Assembly (NCBI GenBank): GCA_964634685.1
Contig: CAZWLD010000009.1
Span: 1-64,000 of the forward strand
DNA: 64,000 nucleotides
DNA from: CAZWLD01 sp964634685
GTDB lineage: Bacteria > Bacillota_I > Bacilli_A > Acholeplasmatales > JAEDCM01
Direction: 5' to 3'
Shown here piece by piece: positions 18,344 through 26,392 of this stretch. A program made the position numbers and the translations under genes. A model generated the notes under the pieces. It did no database searches and was not told the DNA's origin. It saw only the letters and a program-made list of their open reading frames with translations. Positions within the stretch are counted from its first letter, which is position 1; each line of letters begins with the position of its first letter.

Positions 18344-18368
18344 AATAAAAAAAGGCTCAATGCCTTAA
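18344..18368 (-). terminator. Terminator of the murI operon
   Basis: On the minus strand a short AAGGC/GCCTT stem with an ATTGA loop is followed by T7, about 55 bases after the glutamate racemase stop. Confidence 0.6.
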
Positions 18369-18422
18369 TTTGTAATCGATATAATTATTTTTCATTCCTA
18401 AAATCCAAAAAAACACGATACC

Positions 18423-18971
18423 TCATATAATTTCATCCTGTGAAATAATTGGAAAGCTATATCTTTTCCTGAAAGCATCCTTCATAAATATAAAATGCGT
18501 ACACCCTAAAATCAAGCAATCAACATCTTTAATATCTAAAGAAAAAAAAGCATCCTCAATTCCTTTATTTTGCTCAATCGCAAGGATTAAATCACCACCA
18601 TAAAAGGTTTTAACCATTTTACCTTTAAGCATTTTTTGATAATACCCGCTCTCAATACATAATTTAGACGCAATAACACCAACTACAAAGTAAGCGGAAA
18701 CGGCCTTAATAGTTGGTGTTATTATATCTAAAACTGGTTTATTAAATTGATCCTTTAAGGTTGATAAAGTATTACACGCAATAATAGTTTTCGAAAATCG
18801 ATATCGATCCAATAAAAAATTAACGCGGGTTACTAATTCCTCTTTCGTTTTTTCACCATATGGAAAATAATCATTATCATAGATAAGCGCAAAGCTTTCA
18901 TGCGGATATTTTTTCATCAAGCTAAATAAAATCATTAACCCACCTAATCCTGAATCAATCAAACCAATCAC
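18423..18971 (-). CDS. murI: Glutamate racemase (short form)
   Basis: It converts L- to D-glutamate for peptidoglycan. Family motifs are present: DSGLGGL at the N-terminus, DNDYFPYGEKT, the first catalytic cysteine in ACNTLST, and the second in LGCTHF. The protein is only 182 residues against about 260 usually, and it ends soon after the second cysteine motif, so the C-terminal helices are missing although both catalytic cysteines remain. The start is GTG with an AGGTG site 5 bases upstream. It is the last gene of the operon cyuA-exonuclease-murI with 8-bp gaps. In Bacillus subtilis racE is also near gerE and uvrC. Confidence 0.8.
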   Translation of the reverse strand: MIGLIDSGLGGLMILFSLMKKYPHESFALIYDNDYFPYGEKTKEELVTRVNFLLDRYRFSKTIIACNTLSTLKDQFNKPVLDIITPTIKAVSAYFVVGVIASKLCIESGYYQKMLKGKMVKTFYGGDLILAIEQNKGIEDAFFSLDIKDVDCLILGCTHFIFMKDAFRKRYSFPIISQDEII

Positions 18972-18979
18972 ATAATCAC

Positions 18980-19849
18980 CTAATTTTCAAAAATAATTTC
19001 TTTATTGGTATTAATCGCCTCTCTAAAGGCAAAGAAAACGTCCTTTGTGACAATCGCATCCTCTAAAGCGTCATGCACCTGAACATAATCATTGCCAAGA
19101 TAAGCCTTATAAGCCTTAAATAAGCCTAAATCGCTTTTTAGATTATAGTAATTCTTTTGAACCTGTAAAATATTCACAAAATTACATTTAGCCTCAAGGC
19201 TAGGAACACCATTTAAATTATATGAATCCTTGAGCGATAATATATCATTTTTACCCCAAACAATAATAGTCGGATTATATTTATCAAGAACACCATTAAA
19301 TTTATCATAAAAATTTTGATAGGAAAGTCCATTATTTAAATCATCATCGTCAATTTTTAAAAAGGTTTTTGTTCTTTTGGTTAATTTTTTAAATAATGTT
19401 GGCTTAATATAAAATGAATCCTGATGGAGATAATTACCATCCTTATCCGTAATTATATACCCAGCCTGAATAATCTCTGATTTAAAGCTTTTCGAAACAT
19501 TCCAATCATGCATTGACATCTCTAAATCTAAAAACATTATATTTTCCATTCCATTGACTAAATCAACAATTCCAGAACGGATAATATCAATATCATAATA
19601 TATTTCCTGCTTACGATATCTTTTACGGATTATTTTAATAAAATGCTTAACCTTATACATTCTTCTATGCTCAATAATTGCGGATTCATCATAACATTCA
19701 AATTGAACAAAACGCCCTTTATGAAGATATTTTTTAAATTTCTTGATTAAATTATTTTGAAGATAAAAGAAATAGAGCTGCCCATTAATAAGCATCGAAA
19801 AATATCTATTATCTATATCTGCATCATGTATTACGCCCGTAATAACCAT
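18980..19849 (-). CDS. DEDD-family 3'-5' exonuclease (DnaQ/KapD-like)
   Basis: This 289-residue protein has an N-terminal extension of about 95 residues and then an RNase T/DnaQ exonuclease domain. Exo I is MFLDLEMS (DxE), Exo II lies around IIVWGKND, and Exo III is HDALEDAIVT, giving the DEDDh set. KapD-like members of Bacilli process RNA or DNA 3' ends; the target here is unknown. It lies 8 bp downstream of the cysteine desulfidase gene and 8 bp upstream of murI, so it is co-transcribed. Confidence 0.75.
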   Translation of the reverse strand: MVITGVIHDADIDNRYFSMLINGQLYFFYLQNNLIKKFKKYLHKGRFVQFECYDESAIIEHRRMYKVKHFIKIIRKRYRKQEIYYDIDIIRSGIVDLVNGMENIMFLDLEMSMHDWNVSKSFKSEIIQAGYIITDKDGNYLHQDSFYIKPTLFKKLTKRTKTFLKIDDDDLNNGLSYQNFYDKFNGVLDKYNPTIIVWGKNDILSLKDSYNLNGVPSLEAKCNFVNILQVQKNYYNLKSDLGLFKAYKAYLGNDYVQVHDALEDAIVTKDVFFAFREAINTNKEIIFEN

Positions 19850-19857
19850 ATTATCAC

Positions 19858-21117
19858 CTAATCTTCTAATAATATTTTCATGATTTCATCATCCGTTTCC
19901 TTCATTCCTGAGGAACCAATTTGACTAACCGCATCGATCGTTTCATCGATTGTTTCACGGATTATTCCCTCTCCCTCGCTATAGGCTAAATCATTCATTG
20001 CCAAATGATGAGACATCAATGCACTGCTTAACGCAACCGCAATCTTCGCTCCACAGGAAGCCTTGGCCCCATCACAAATAATGCCCGGAACCGTCGCAAG
20101 ATGATTACTAATCGTGTTTTTTATTTGTTCCTTCGTTCCCCCTGCTAGATAGGTAATTCCAGCTCCCGCACTACAGCAGGATGAAACAACACCACAAAAA
20201 GCGGAAAGGGCACCAATCTTATATTTTTGCTTAACGGTCAAAAGATTTGCGAAAATCAAAGCCCGATAAACAAAATCAATCGGAATATTTTTTTCTTTTC
20301 CATAAACAATAATCGGAACCGATGTTGATAAGCCTTGATTTCCACTTCCAGAATTAATAACTACTGGCTTCACACACCCACACATACGTGCTTCCGAAGC
20401 ACTTGCCGTATAAGCGATAATTTTTCCATCAAGGCTATTGTTATATTGTAAAATAGATGGGCCAATTTTAACACCATATTTTCCTTCCATTCCACAACAA
20501 GCAATATCATAATTATTCTTATACTGCACAGAAACTAAATCCCTTACATCATCTAAATTAACATTATTCGCAAAATCATAAATATTATCAAAGCTAAGCA
20601 TTTCCTCATAATTAGTATCATCAACAATTTTCTCTTGATTTTCTTTATAATAAAGGACCTTATCATTTTTTGTAACTAATGTAACATTTAAATGTGATTC
20701 CTTTATTTCGACGGAAGCATTGTCATTCTGACCCTTTAATTTAACTAAAATATGAAGCTTTTCATTACTGTGAGAATGAAAAACCGTAATCAAATTTTGT
20801 TCCATAAAGTTCTTCGCCTTAGCTTTAGCCTCACCCGATAATTCATTAATACAGCCAAAGCCCTTTTCATAATTACCGCCAAAAATTCCCAACAAAACGG
20901 AAGCCTTAATACCATTAAATTCCTCCGAATTCGGAACATGAACGCACCTAACATTTTTGATAATATTACTGCTGCAGGTTAATTCCACAAACACCGGCTC
21001 TTCACCTAAAACATAGCGAGCTAGACTCCCGGCGTACGCTACAGCTAAGGGCTCCGTACAGCCCATCGCGATTACCATTTCACTTTTTAACAAATCAATA
21101 TATGCTTTTTCTTCCAT
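19858..21117 (-). CDS. cyuA: L-cysteine desulfidase family protein (UPF0597/CyuA-like)
   Basis: This 419-residue cytosolic protein has the family start (MGCTEPLAVA), a central CGC motif (ARMCGCVKP) and later conserved cysteines (SSCCSAGAG, CDGAKASCGAK) that hold an oxygen-labile iron-sulfur cluster. It is related to the serine dehydratase alpha domain. The family breaks L-cysteine into sulfide, ammonia and pyruvate. A GAGGG ribosome site precedes the ATG. It has its own extended -10 promoter and leads the operon with the exonuclease and murI. Confidence 0.85.
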   Translation of the reverse strand: MEEKAYIDLLKSEMVIAMGCTEPLAVAYAGSLARYVLGEEPVFVELTCSSNIIKNVRCVHVPNSEEFNGIKASVLLGIFGGNYEKGFGCINELSGEAKAKAKNFMEQNLITVFHSHSNEKLHILVKLKGQNDNASVEIKESHLNVTLVTKNDKVLYYKENQEKIVDDTNYEEMLSFDNIYDFANNVNLDDVRDLVSVQYKNNYDIACCGMEGKYGVKIGPSILQYNNSLDGKIIAYTASASEARMCGCVKPVVINSGSGNQGLSTSVPIIVYGKEKNIPIDFVYRALIFANLLTVKQKYKIGALSAFCGVVSSCCSAGAGITYLAGGTKEQIKNTISNHLATVPGIICDGAKASCGAKIAVALSSALMSHHLAMNDLAYSEGEGIIRETIDETIDAVSQIGSSGMKETDDEIMKILLED

Positions 21118-21140
21118 TTTAATACCCTCAATCTTTTTTT

Positions 21141-21149
21141 ATTTTAACA
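21141..21149 (-). promoter_or_regulatory. Extended -10 promoter of cyuA
   Basis: Minus strand TGTTAAAAT, 24 bases upstream of the start codon, placed just after the terminator of the preceding gene. Confidence 0.5.
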
Positions 21150-21177
21150 TAAATAAAAAAAAATAACTAGATAAAGA

Positions 21178-21201
21178 AAAGAAAAAGGCCAATCGGCCTT
21201 A
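21178..21201 (-). terminator. Terminator of the GerE-like gene
   Basis: AAGGCC/GGCCTT with a GATT loop followed by T-rich sequence on the minus strand. The stem begins in the stop codon of the regulator gene. Confidence 0.75.
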
Positions 21202-21411
21202 TAAATCTAGTTCATTTTGTTTTATTAATTCGATGATAGCTTGCGTTCTTCCCTTGACGTTCATCTTTTGAATTACATTGGAAATATGATTTCTTACTGT
21301 CTTTTCACTAATGCCAAGAGTCGATGCAATGTCCTGGGTGCTTTGATTTTGAATAAGTAATCGAAAAATCTGACGCTCTCTTTTAGTTAAGAAACTTTGT
21401 CTTTTCATCAT
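21199..21411 (-). CDS. Single-domain LuxR/GerE-type DNA-binding regulator
   Basis: This 70-residue protein is nothing but a LuxR-type helix-turn-helix (LTKRERQIFRLL...STQDIASTLGISEKTVRNHISNVIQKM), without a receiver or ligand domain. GerE of Bacillus subtilis has the same size and layout. GerE also lies near uvrC and racE, which is matched here by uvrC upstream and murI downstream. A role in sporulation is not shown by this window. The start has an AGGAG site 8 bases upstream. It is monocistronic or follows uvrC. Confidence 0.8.
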   Translation of the reverse strand: MMKRQSFLTKRERQIFRLLIQNQSTQDIASTLGISEKTVRNHISNVIQKMNVKGRTQAIIELIKQNELDL

Positions 21412-21465
21412 AAATCTAACTCCTATTACATTAATATATTATGCAATAGAAAACAAAGAGTGTAT

Positions 21466-23217
21466 TTATTTAAAAGAAGAAAGATGTTCCTTGATTTTAT
21501 TCATTAATTCTTCGTTAATTCCAAGCTCCTTAAATTCCTCTTTAGTCCCATTTAAAATATTGTCAATTGAATTAAAATGCTTTAATATTTTCATCTTCCG
21601 AACCTCACCAATTCCTTCGATACCATCTAAAACCGACACCAGCATTCCTTTACTTCGGGCATCTCGATGGAAAGAAATCGCAAAGCGATGAACCTCCTCC
21701 TGCATATTAAATAACAACCGATAGGCCAAGCTATGCTTATCAAGAGGATAAACCTCATCTTGGTAAATAATCGCATCAGTCTTATGATTGTTATCCTTTC
21801 TTAGTCCAATAACCGGAATCGATAAATTAAGGCCTTCTAATATTTCAAGGCAAGCATTGACCTGAATTGTACCACCATCCATAACAATTAAATCTGGTCT
21901 TTCTAAATCATCCATTAGGACGCGAAAATATCTTCGGTAAACAATTTCCTTCATCGTCTCATAATCATTTGCGCCCTTAACTGTTTTAACCTTATATTTT
22001 CGATAATCCTTTTTCGATGGACGGCCCTTAACATAACAAACCATCGCTGAAACGGGATTCGTTCCATTAATATTCGAGTTATCAAAAATCTCGATTCGAT
22101 CAACAGATTCAAGTCCTAACATCTCTTTAATTTGCTTTAAAGCCTCGAGCTTATTCTCCTCTTTATTTCGATAGAGCTCACGACATTTTAATAAATCCAT
22201 TTTGGCATTTTCAAAGGCTAAATCCACAAGCTTACTTTTATCGCCCTTTTGCGGAATAATAAAGCTACAATCAATAATTGATGATAATAATGATACATCT
22301 AAATCCCTTGTCAATATTTCCTTAGGAACATAATTATTCTCATAATATTGAGCAATATAATTGATGACTGTTTCTAGATAATCAAAAACATTATTGATGA
22401 TCTCTGTTTTATGCGCAGTGATAGCCCCACCTCGCATAAAGAAAATATGAATGCAAATATCATTTTCATCACCATAAAAGCCAATGATATCCCGATCAAC
22501 ATAGTCCCCTAATTCAATCTTTTGTTTTTCGACAGTTTTTTTAATATGACTTATTAGATTTCGGCATTCCAAGGCCCTTTCAAACTCGAGATTTTCGCTG
22601 TAGGAAGCCATTTTTTCAGTCAAGTCATTAACTGTTTTTTTTATATTTCCTCGCAAAAAGCTTGTAATATCATTAATATATTCCTCATAACAGGCCTTTT
22701 CGATTTTATTGATACAAGGAGCCAAGCATTGCTTCATATGAAAATATAAGCATTCCTTTTTCGGAAGATTACTGCATTTTCTAAGAGGATAGATATTATT
22801 CAAAAGCCTGACCGTTTCTCTTGCACTAAAAACACTCGGATAAGGTCCGAATTTTTTCCCAAGCTTTTTTGATGCTTCCCTTGATACGATTAAGCGCGGA
22901 TTGTCTTCATTTGTTAAAATAATATAAGGGTAGGTTTTATCATCTGTTAATTTGATATTATATTTCGGGTCATGTTCCTTGATTAAGTGAAGCTCTAAAA
23001 TAAAAGCCTCGAGTTCACTTTTCGTAATAACATATTCAAAATCAACAATTTCACTGACTAAGAGCGTTGTTTTGGCGTTATGGCTTCCCGTAAAATAGCT
23101 TTTAACGCGATTTTTTAAATTTTTAGCTTTACCAACATAAATGATGATGCCATTTTTATCCTTCATCAAATAACATCCCGGATCAGTTGGTAAAAGAGCT
23201 AGCTTATCCTTTATCAC
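21466..23217 (-). CDS. uvrC: UvrABC excinuclease subunit C
   Basis: UvrC makes the two incisions in nucleotide excision repair. It has an N-terminal GIY-YIG nuclease domain (GCYLMKDKNGIIIYVGKAKNLKNR pattern), the cysteine set CSNLPKKEC...CLAPC typical of the iron-sulfur site, a UVR domain (about 195-235), the RNase H-like C-terminal nuclease (FDNSN, MDGG) and C-terminal helix-hairpin-helix motifs. The frame is open to GTG 23226, but that codon is inside AGGAGGTG. The GTG at 23217 has correct spacing (6) and gives 583 residues. Confidence 0.95.
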   Translation of the reverse strand: MIKDKLALLPTDPGCYLMKDKNGIIIYVGKAKNLKNRVKSYFTGSHNAKTTLLVSEIVDFEYVITKSELEAFILELHLIKEHDPKYNIKLTDDKTYPYIILTNEDNPRLIVSREASKKLGKKFGPYPSVFSARETVRLLNNIYPLRKCSNLPKKECLYFHMKQCLAPCINKIEKACYEEYINDITSFLRGNIKKTVNDLTEKMASYSENLEFERALECRNLISHIKKTVEKQKIELGDYVDRDIIGFYGDENDICIHIFFMRGGAITAHKTEIINNVFDYLETVINYIAQYYENNYVPKEILTRDLDVSLLSSIIDCSFIIPQKGDKSKLVDLAFENAKMDLLKCRELYRNKEENKLEALKQIKEMLGLESVDRIEIFDNSNINGTNPVSAMVCYVKGRPSKKDYRKYKVKTVKGANDYETMKEIVYRRYFRVLMDDLERPDLIVMDGGTIQVNACLEILEGLNLSIPVIGLRKDNNHKTDAIIYQDEVYPLDKHSLAYRLLFNMQEEVHRFAISFHRDARSKGMLVSVLDGIEGIGEVRKMKILKHFNSIDNILNGTKEEFKELGINEELMNKIKEHLSSFK

Positions 23218-23236
23218 AGGCTTCACCTCCTAATTA

Positions 23237-23266
23237 AAATGAGTAGAAAGGATCTTCTACTCATTT
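23237..23266. other. Perfect 12-bp hairpin between rpoZ and uvrC
   Basis: AAATGAGTAGAA pairs with TTCTACTCATTT around AGGATC. It includes the rpoZ stop codon, and the minus-strand tail TTTTAATTAG runs into the uvrC ribosome site. It may be a partial terminator or attenuator that lowers uvrC expression from the gmk-rpoZ promoter. Confidence 0.6.
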
Positions 23267-23478
23267 TTTTCGAATTCAATTTTTACCTTATCATCTAAAA
23301 TTTCTTCTAATGCTTGACCAACTGGTTTTTTGCATAAAACCTTTGTCGCAACATATCCTTTTTCTTCAATAATTTTGGCACGCTTTGCGGAAGCGTAAGC
23401 TAGCTTATACTTCGAATCGATTTTTTCTAATAAATCATCAATTGAAGGATAACGCATTCCATCATATTCCTTTTTCAT
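23257..23478 (-). CDS. rpoZ: RNA polymerase omega subunit
   Basis: This 73-residue protein has the omega signature (YPSIDDLLEKIDSKYKLAYASAKRAK) and assists assembly of RNA polymerase. ATG 23481 overlaps the gmk stop (ATGA), and ATG 23478 is directly behind it. The AAGGAG in the gmk 3' end has spacing 4 and 7 to the two, so 23478 is preferred. The gmk-rpoZ pair is a classic Bacillota arrangement. Confidence 0.9.
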   Translation of the reverse strand: MKKEYDGMRYPSIDDLLEKIDSKYKLAYASAKRAKIIEEKGYVATKVLCKKPVGQALEEILDDKVKIEFEKNE

Positions 23479-24101
23479 CATTTATCTCCTTCCAATAATT
23501 GTTTATATTTATAAATTGAACGTTCTGTTTTCGCATGCTCAGCTCGAATAATCGCCATTATTCGGTCGGCAGCATTATCAACATCATCATTTACGACGAT
23601 ATAATCATATTTATGGGCAAGCTGAAATTCACGATTAGCCTTCGCCATTCGTTCTTGGATAACCTCTTCCGGCTCTGTACCTCTCCTACGTAAACGATCA
23701 TATAAGGCTTGCTTTCCCGGTGGTACGATAAAAATAGATACGGCATCCTTGACCTTACTTAAAACCTGAAGGGCACCATTAACCTCAATTTCTAAGACAA
23801 CCTCTTTGCCCATTTCAATTTGCTCTTCAACCTTATCCTTCGGTGTTCCGTAGTAATTTCCGACAAACTCTGCCCATTCAAGAAATTGATTATTATCGAT
23901 TCGCTTTTGAAATTCCTCACGGGATACAAAATAATAATCGACACCATCAACCTCACCTTGACGCGGCTTTCTAGTCGTCATTGATATTGAATAAACGAGA
24001 CGATGTCCTCGTTTTTCAAAAAGCGCTTTTCGTACTGTACCCTTACCTACTCCTGAAGGTCCAGAGATAACTATTAACATTCCTTTATCATTTAGCTTCA
24101 T
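23478..24101 (-). CDS. gmk: Guanylate kinase
   Basis: It phosphorylates GMP to GDP. The P-loop GPSGVGKGT, the GMP-binding region (SMTTRKPRQGEVDGVDYYFV) and the lid (RLRRRGTEPEEVIQERM) are all present. The length of 207 residues is typical. It leads the gmk-rpoZ-(uvrC) transcript and lies divergent from rqcH, as in many Bacilli. Confidence 0.95.
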   Translation of the reverse strand: MKLNDKGMLIVISGPSGVGKGTVRKALFEKRGHRLVYSISMTTRKPRQGEVDGVDYYFVSREEFQKRIDNNQFLEWAEFVGNYYGTPKDKVEEQIEMGKEVVLEIEVNGALQVLSKVKDAVSIFIVPPGKQALYDRLRRRGTEPEEVIQERMAKANREFQLAHKYDYIVVNDDVDNAADRIMAIIRAEHAKTERSIYKYKQLLEGDK

Positions 24102-24123
24102 AAAAAAATGCCCTCACTTTTAT

Positions 24124-24152
24124 ATCATATATATAATAATATCACTTTTCAA
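24124..24152 (-). promoter_or_regulatory. Promoter of gmk-rpoZ
   Basis: Minus strand: -35 TTGAAA (24147-24152), 17-bp spacer, -10 TATGAT (24124-24129). Confidence 0.5.
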
Positions 24153-24189
24153 ATAAAAAAGTAAGGGGGTTTTTTAAGAATTTTTCTTA

Positions 24190-24198
24190 TGATATAAT
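24190..24198 (+). promoter_or_regulatory. Extended -10 promoter of rqcH
   Basis: TGATATAAT lies 24 bases upstream of the ATG at 24223, and a GGAAG ribosome site is in between. Confidence 0.5.
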
Positions 24199-24222
24199 AA
24201 TAGATAATAAGGAAGTGGTTAC

Positions 24223-25839
24223 ATGCCTTTCGATGGTATTTTTTTAAGTAAAATTGTCAATGATTTATCAATTCTAAAAACTGGAAAAATCAATAAAATT
24301 AACCAAATATCGGAATATGAAATCCATTTGTCAATAAGGGCCAATTATCAAAATCATTGCCTATTAATATCCTTACATCCAGAATATTCACGTGTTCACT
24401 TAACGAAAAATGAATACGATTTTCCTAAAACGCCAACCGGCTTTACAATGTTTCTAAGAAAGCACATTGAAGGATCAATTATTTTAGATATTACGCAAGA
24501 AAAACATGACCGAGTCATAACCTTTGATCTCCTAGGAACTAATGAAATTGGTGATAAAACTCACAAAAGAATGATTGTGGAAATTATGGGAAGGGTATCT
24601 AACCTAATAATCACTGAGGATAATAAAATATTAGAGAGCCTTAAGCATTTAAATCCCTTTGATGGTAATTATCGAACGATTATCCCAGGGGCTATCTATA
24701 CATACCCTCTTCAAACGAAAAAGGCCTATTATGAATATACCAAGGATGAGATCAAAAAAATCATTGAGGAAAAATCATATTTTAAAAATATTTCTGGTAT
24801 CTCCAAACAATTCAGCTATTATTTAGAAAACATTTCGACAATAGATGAATTCTATGAGGCTCTTCATTCCTATCATCCTACCCTTATTATTGGCAAAAAA
24901 TGTGATTTCTATTTCTTAGATTTACAATATCAGGAAGGAGAAAGAAAGCATTACGATTCTTTATCCTTGATGCTTGATGATTTTTATTATGAAAAGGACC
25001 GCAAAACCCGAATCAAGGAAAAATCAAATGATTTAGAAACAATGATTCACCGCCAAATTGACAAAAATAAAGCTAAGCTTGAGAAGCTTTACCTTGACTT
25101 AGATAATGCCAAGCAAAGTGAACAATATAAAATTAAAGGCGAGCTTTTAATGGCCAACCTCTATAATCTCCAAAAAGGAACGAAGGCCATCGTTTTAAAC
25201 TATTACACCAATGAAATGGAGGAAATTCCTTTAGATCCTCTTCTTTCACCCTTAGAAAATGCCAATCGCTATTATAATAAATATCAAAAGGCTCGAAAAT
25301 CATTAACGCATATCAATGAACAAATTGATATCACTAATGAGGAAATAAACTATTTTTCTCTCTTAGAAACGCAAATTCAAACCGCCAATTTAGCCGATTG
25401 CCTTGAAATTAAAGCCGAGCTAGAGGATTACGGCTATCTCAAAAAAACCAAGCAGATGAAAAAAACCAAGGTTCCATTATTTGACACCTATAAATTGCCA
25501 ACCTCAACAATCTATGTCGGCAAAAATAATGTTCAAAATGCCTATTTAACCCACAAATTTGCCTCGGGAAATGATTTATGGTTTCATGTCAAGGATGCCC
25601 CGGGAAGCCATGTCATTCTCCAAGGAGAAATAACCGAGGAGGCAATCAGGTTAGCTGCCAATCTCGCTGCCTATCATTCAAAGCTTCAATTATCAAGCAG
25701 TGTAGCGGTTGATTATACAAGCATCAAATACATAAAAAAAATACCAGGGCGACACAATTGCTTTGTAACCTACACAAACCAACATACCATCTACATTGAC
25801 CCTGATATCGAAATTATTAAGCAATATAAAAAGAAATGA
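24223..25839 (+). CDS. rqcH: Ribosome quality control protein RqcH (NFACT family)
   Basis: RqcH binds stalled 50S subunits with peptidyl-tRNA and directs C-terminal alanine tailing. The protein starts with the NFACT-N signature MPFDGIFLSKIVNDL, has the conserved DR pair (HDRVITF, near residue 100), a central coiled coil (about 255-400), and a C-terminal NFACT-R domain (SGNDLWFHVKDAPGSHVIL). At 538 residues it is slightly shorter than the usual 560-570. It was formerly annotated as a fibronectin-binding protein. It has its own promoter and a strong terminator. Confidence 0.93.
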   Translation: MPFDGIFLSKIVNDLSILKTGKINKINQISEYEIHLSIRANYQNHCLLISLHPEYSRVHLTKNEYDFPKTPTGFTMFLRKHIEGSIILDITQEKHDRVITFDLLGTNEIGDKTHKRMIVEIMGRVSNLIITEDNKILESLKHLNPFDGNYRTIIPGAIYTYPLQTKKAYYEYTKDEIKKIIEEKSYFKNISGISKQFSYYLENISTIDEFYEALHSYHPTLIIGKKCDFYFLDLQYQEGERKHYDSLSLMLDDFYYEKDRKTRIKEKSNDLETMIHRQIDKNKAKLEKLYLDLDNAKQSEQYKIKGELLMANLYNLQKGTKAIVLNYYTNEMEEIPLDPLLSPLENANRYYNKYQKARKSLTHINEQIDITNEEINYFSLLETQIQTANLADCLEIKAELEDYGYLKKTKQMKKTKVPLFDTYKLPTSTIYVGKNNVQNAYLTHKFASGNDLWFHVKDAPGSHVILQGEITEEAIRLAANLAAYHSKLQLSSSVAVDYTSIKYIKKIPGRHNCFVTYTNQHTIYIDPDIEIIKQYKKK

Positions 25840-25842
25840 GGG

Positions 25843-25880
25843 AATTCAGGAAGTAAAAAAATTACTTCCTGAATTTTTTT
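25843..25880. terminator. Bidirectional terminator of rqcH and the Hpt gene
   Basis: A perfect 14-bp stem AATTCAGGAAGTAA/TTACTTCCTGAATT with a 5-base loop, T-rich on the right. The stop codon of the converging Hpt gene lies inside the right arm. Confidence 0.85.
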
Positions 25881-26188
25881 ATTTCGAAATAGGTTTTAGA
25901 AAAAATATCTAAGTAATCGTTGATTGGGTCAGGCTCATTGAGGCTTAGATTTTCCTCGGCTTGAAAAGAAGCCTTATAAAGCTTTACAGCCCCTAAATTC
26001 ATCGATATACCCTTCAAGCTATGAATCATCCTTTGCGCTTCCTTGGTTTTCCCCTTTTTTACCCTTTTTGTCAAAGCCTTCTCATAGTTTTTGTATTCCG
26101 AAATAAATTTTTTTTGTAAATCTTTAAAGATATGCCAATATCCCCCTACGTATTCCATTGCAATTTCAAAATCAAAATAATTATCCAT
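25862..26188 (-). CDS. Stand-alone Hpt (histidine phosphotransfer) domain protein
   Basis: This 108-residue helical protein has the phosphotransfer motif IHSLKGISMNLGA, in which the histidine would carry the phosphate between a hybrid kinase and a response regulator. No kinase or receiver is encoded in the window, so the partners are elsewhere. ATG 26188 is chosen because of the GGGTGTG site upstream; the frame upstream to 26227 has none. It ends inside the terminator hairpin shared with rqcH. Confidence 0.8.
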   Translation of the reverse strand: MDNYFDFEIAMEYVGGYWHIFKDLQKKFISEYKNYEKALTKRVKKGKTKEAQRMIHSLKGISMNLGAVKLYKASFQAEENLSLNEPDPINDYLDIFSKTYFEIKKFRK

Positions 26189-26334
26189 CAAAAAATCACA
26201 CCCTTTATATATAAAATACAACGCCAAGCAAAAAAAAGCAATATATAAATATGATTGCTTTCTTTTTATACTTATTAATTATATTGTCAAAAATTAGCAT
26301 ATTTTTCCATCTACGATAACAAAAAATATTGTTT

Positions 26335-26390
26335 TGAAAGCGTTTTTAACAGTTTTTTTATAATATATCCGTAAACTGTAAACGTTTCCT
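26335..26390. promoter_or_regulatory. Two cre-like palindromes near the serine dehydratase 3' end
   Basis: TGAAAGCGTTTTTA (26335-26348) and TGTAAACGTTTCCT (26377-26390) resemble the CcpA operator pattern with central CG, each deviating at the end. They lie upstream of the Hpt gene and downstream of sdaA. A -10-like TATAAT (26359-26364) is between them on the plus strand. Function is uncertain. Confidence 0.35.
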
Positions 26391-26392
26391 TT

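Noticed and set aside
18106..18422. Short precursor peptide gene for the radical SAM enzyme
   Set aside because: No short frame with a ribosome site and a credible leader/core pattern is seen there on either strand.
21199..21411. Concluding that the organism sporulates because of the GerE-like protein
   Set aside because: Single-domain LuxR-type proteins occur in non-sporulating Bacillota, and no other sporulation gene is in the window.
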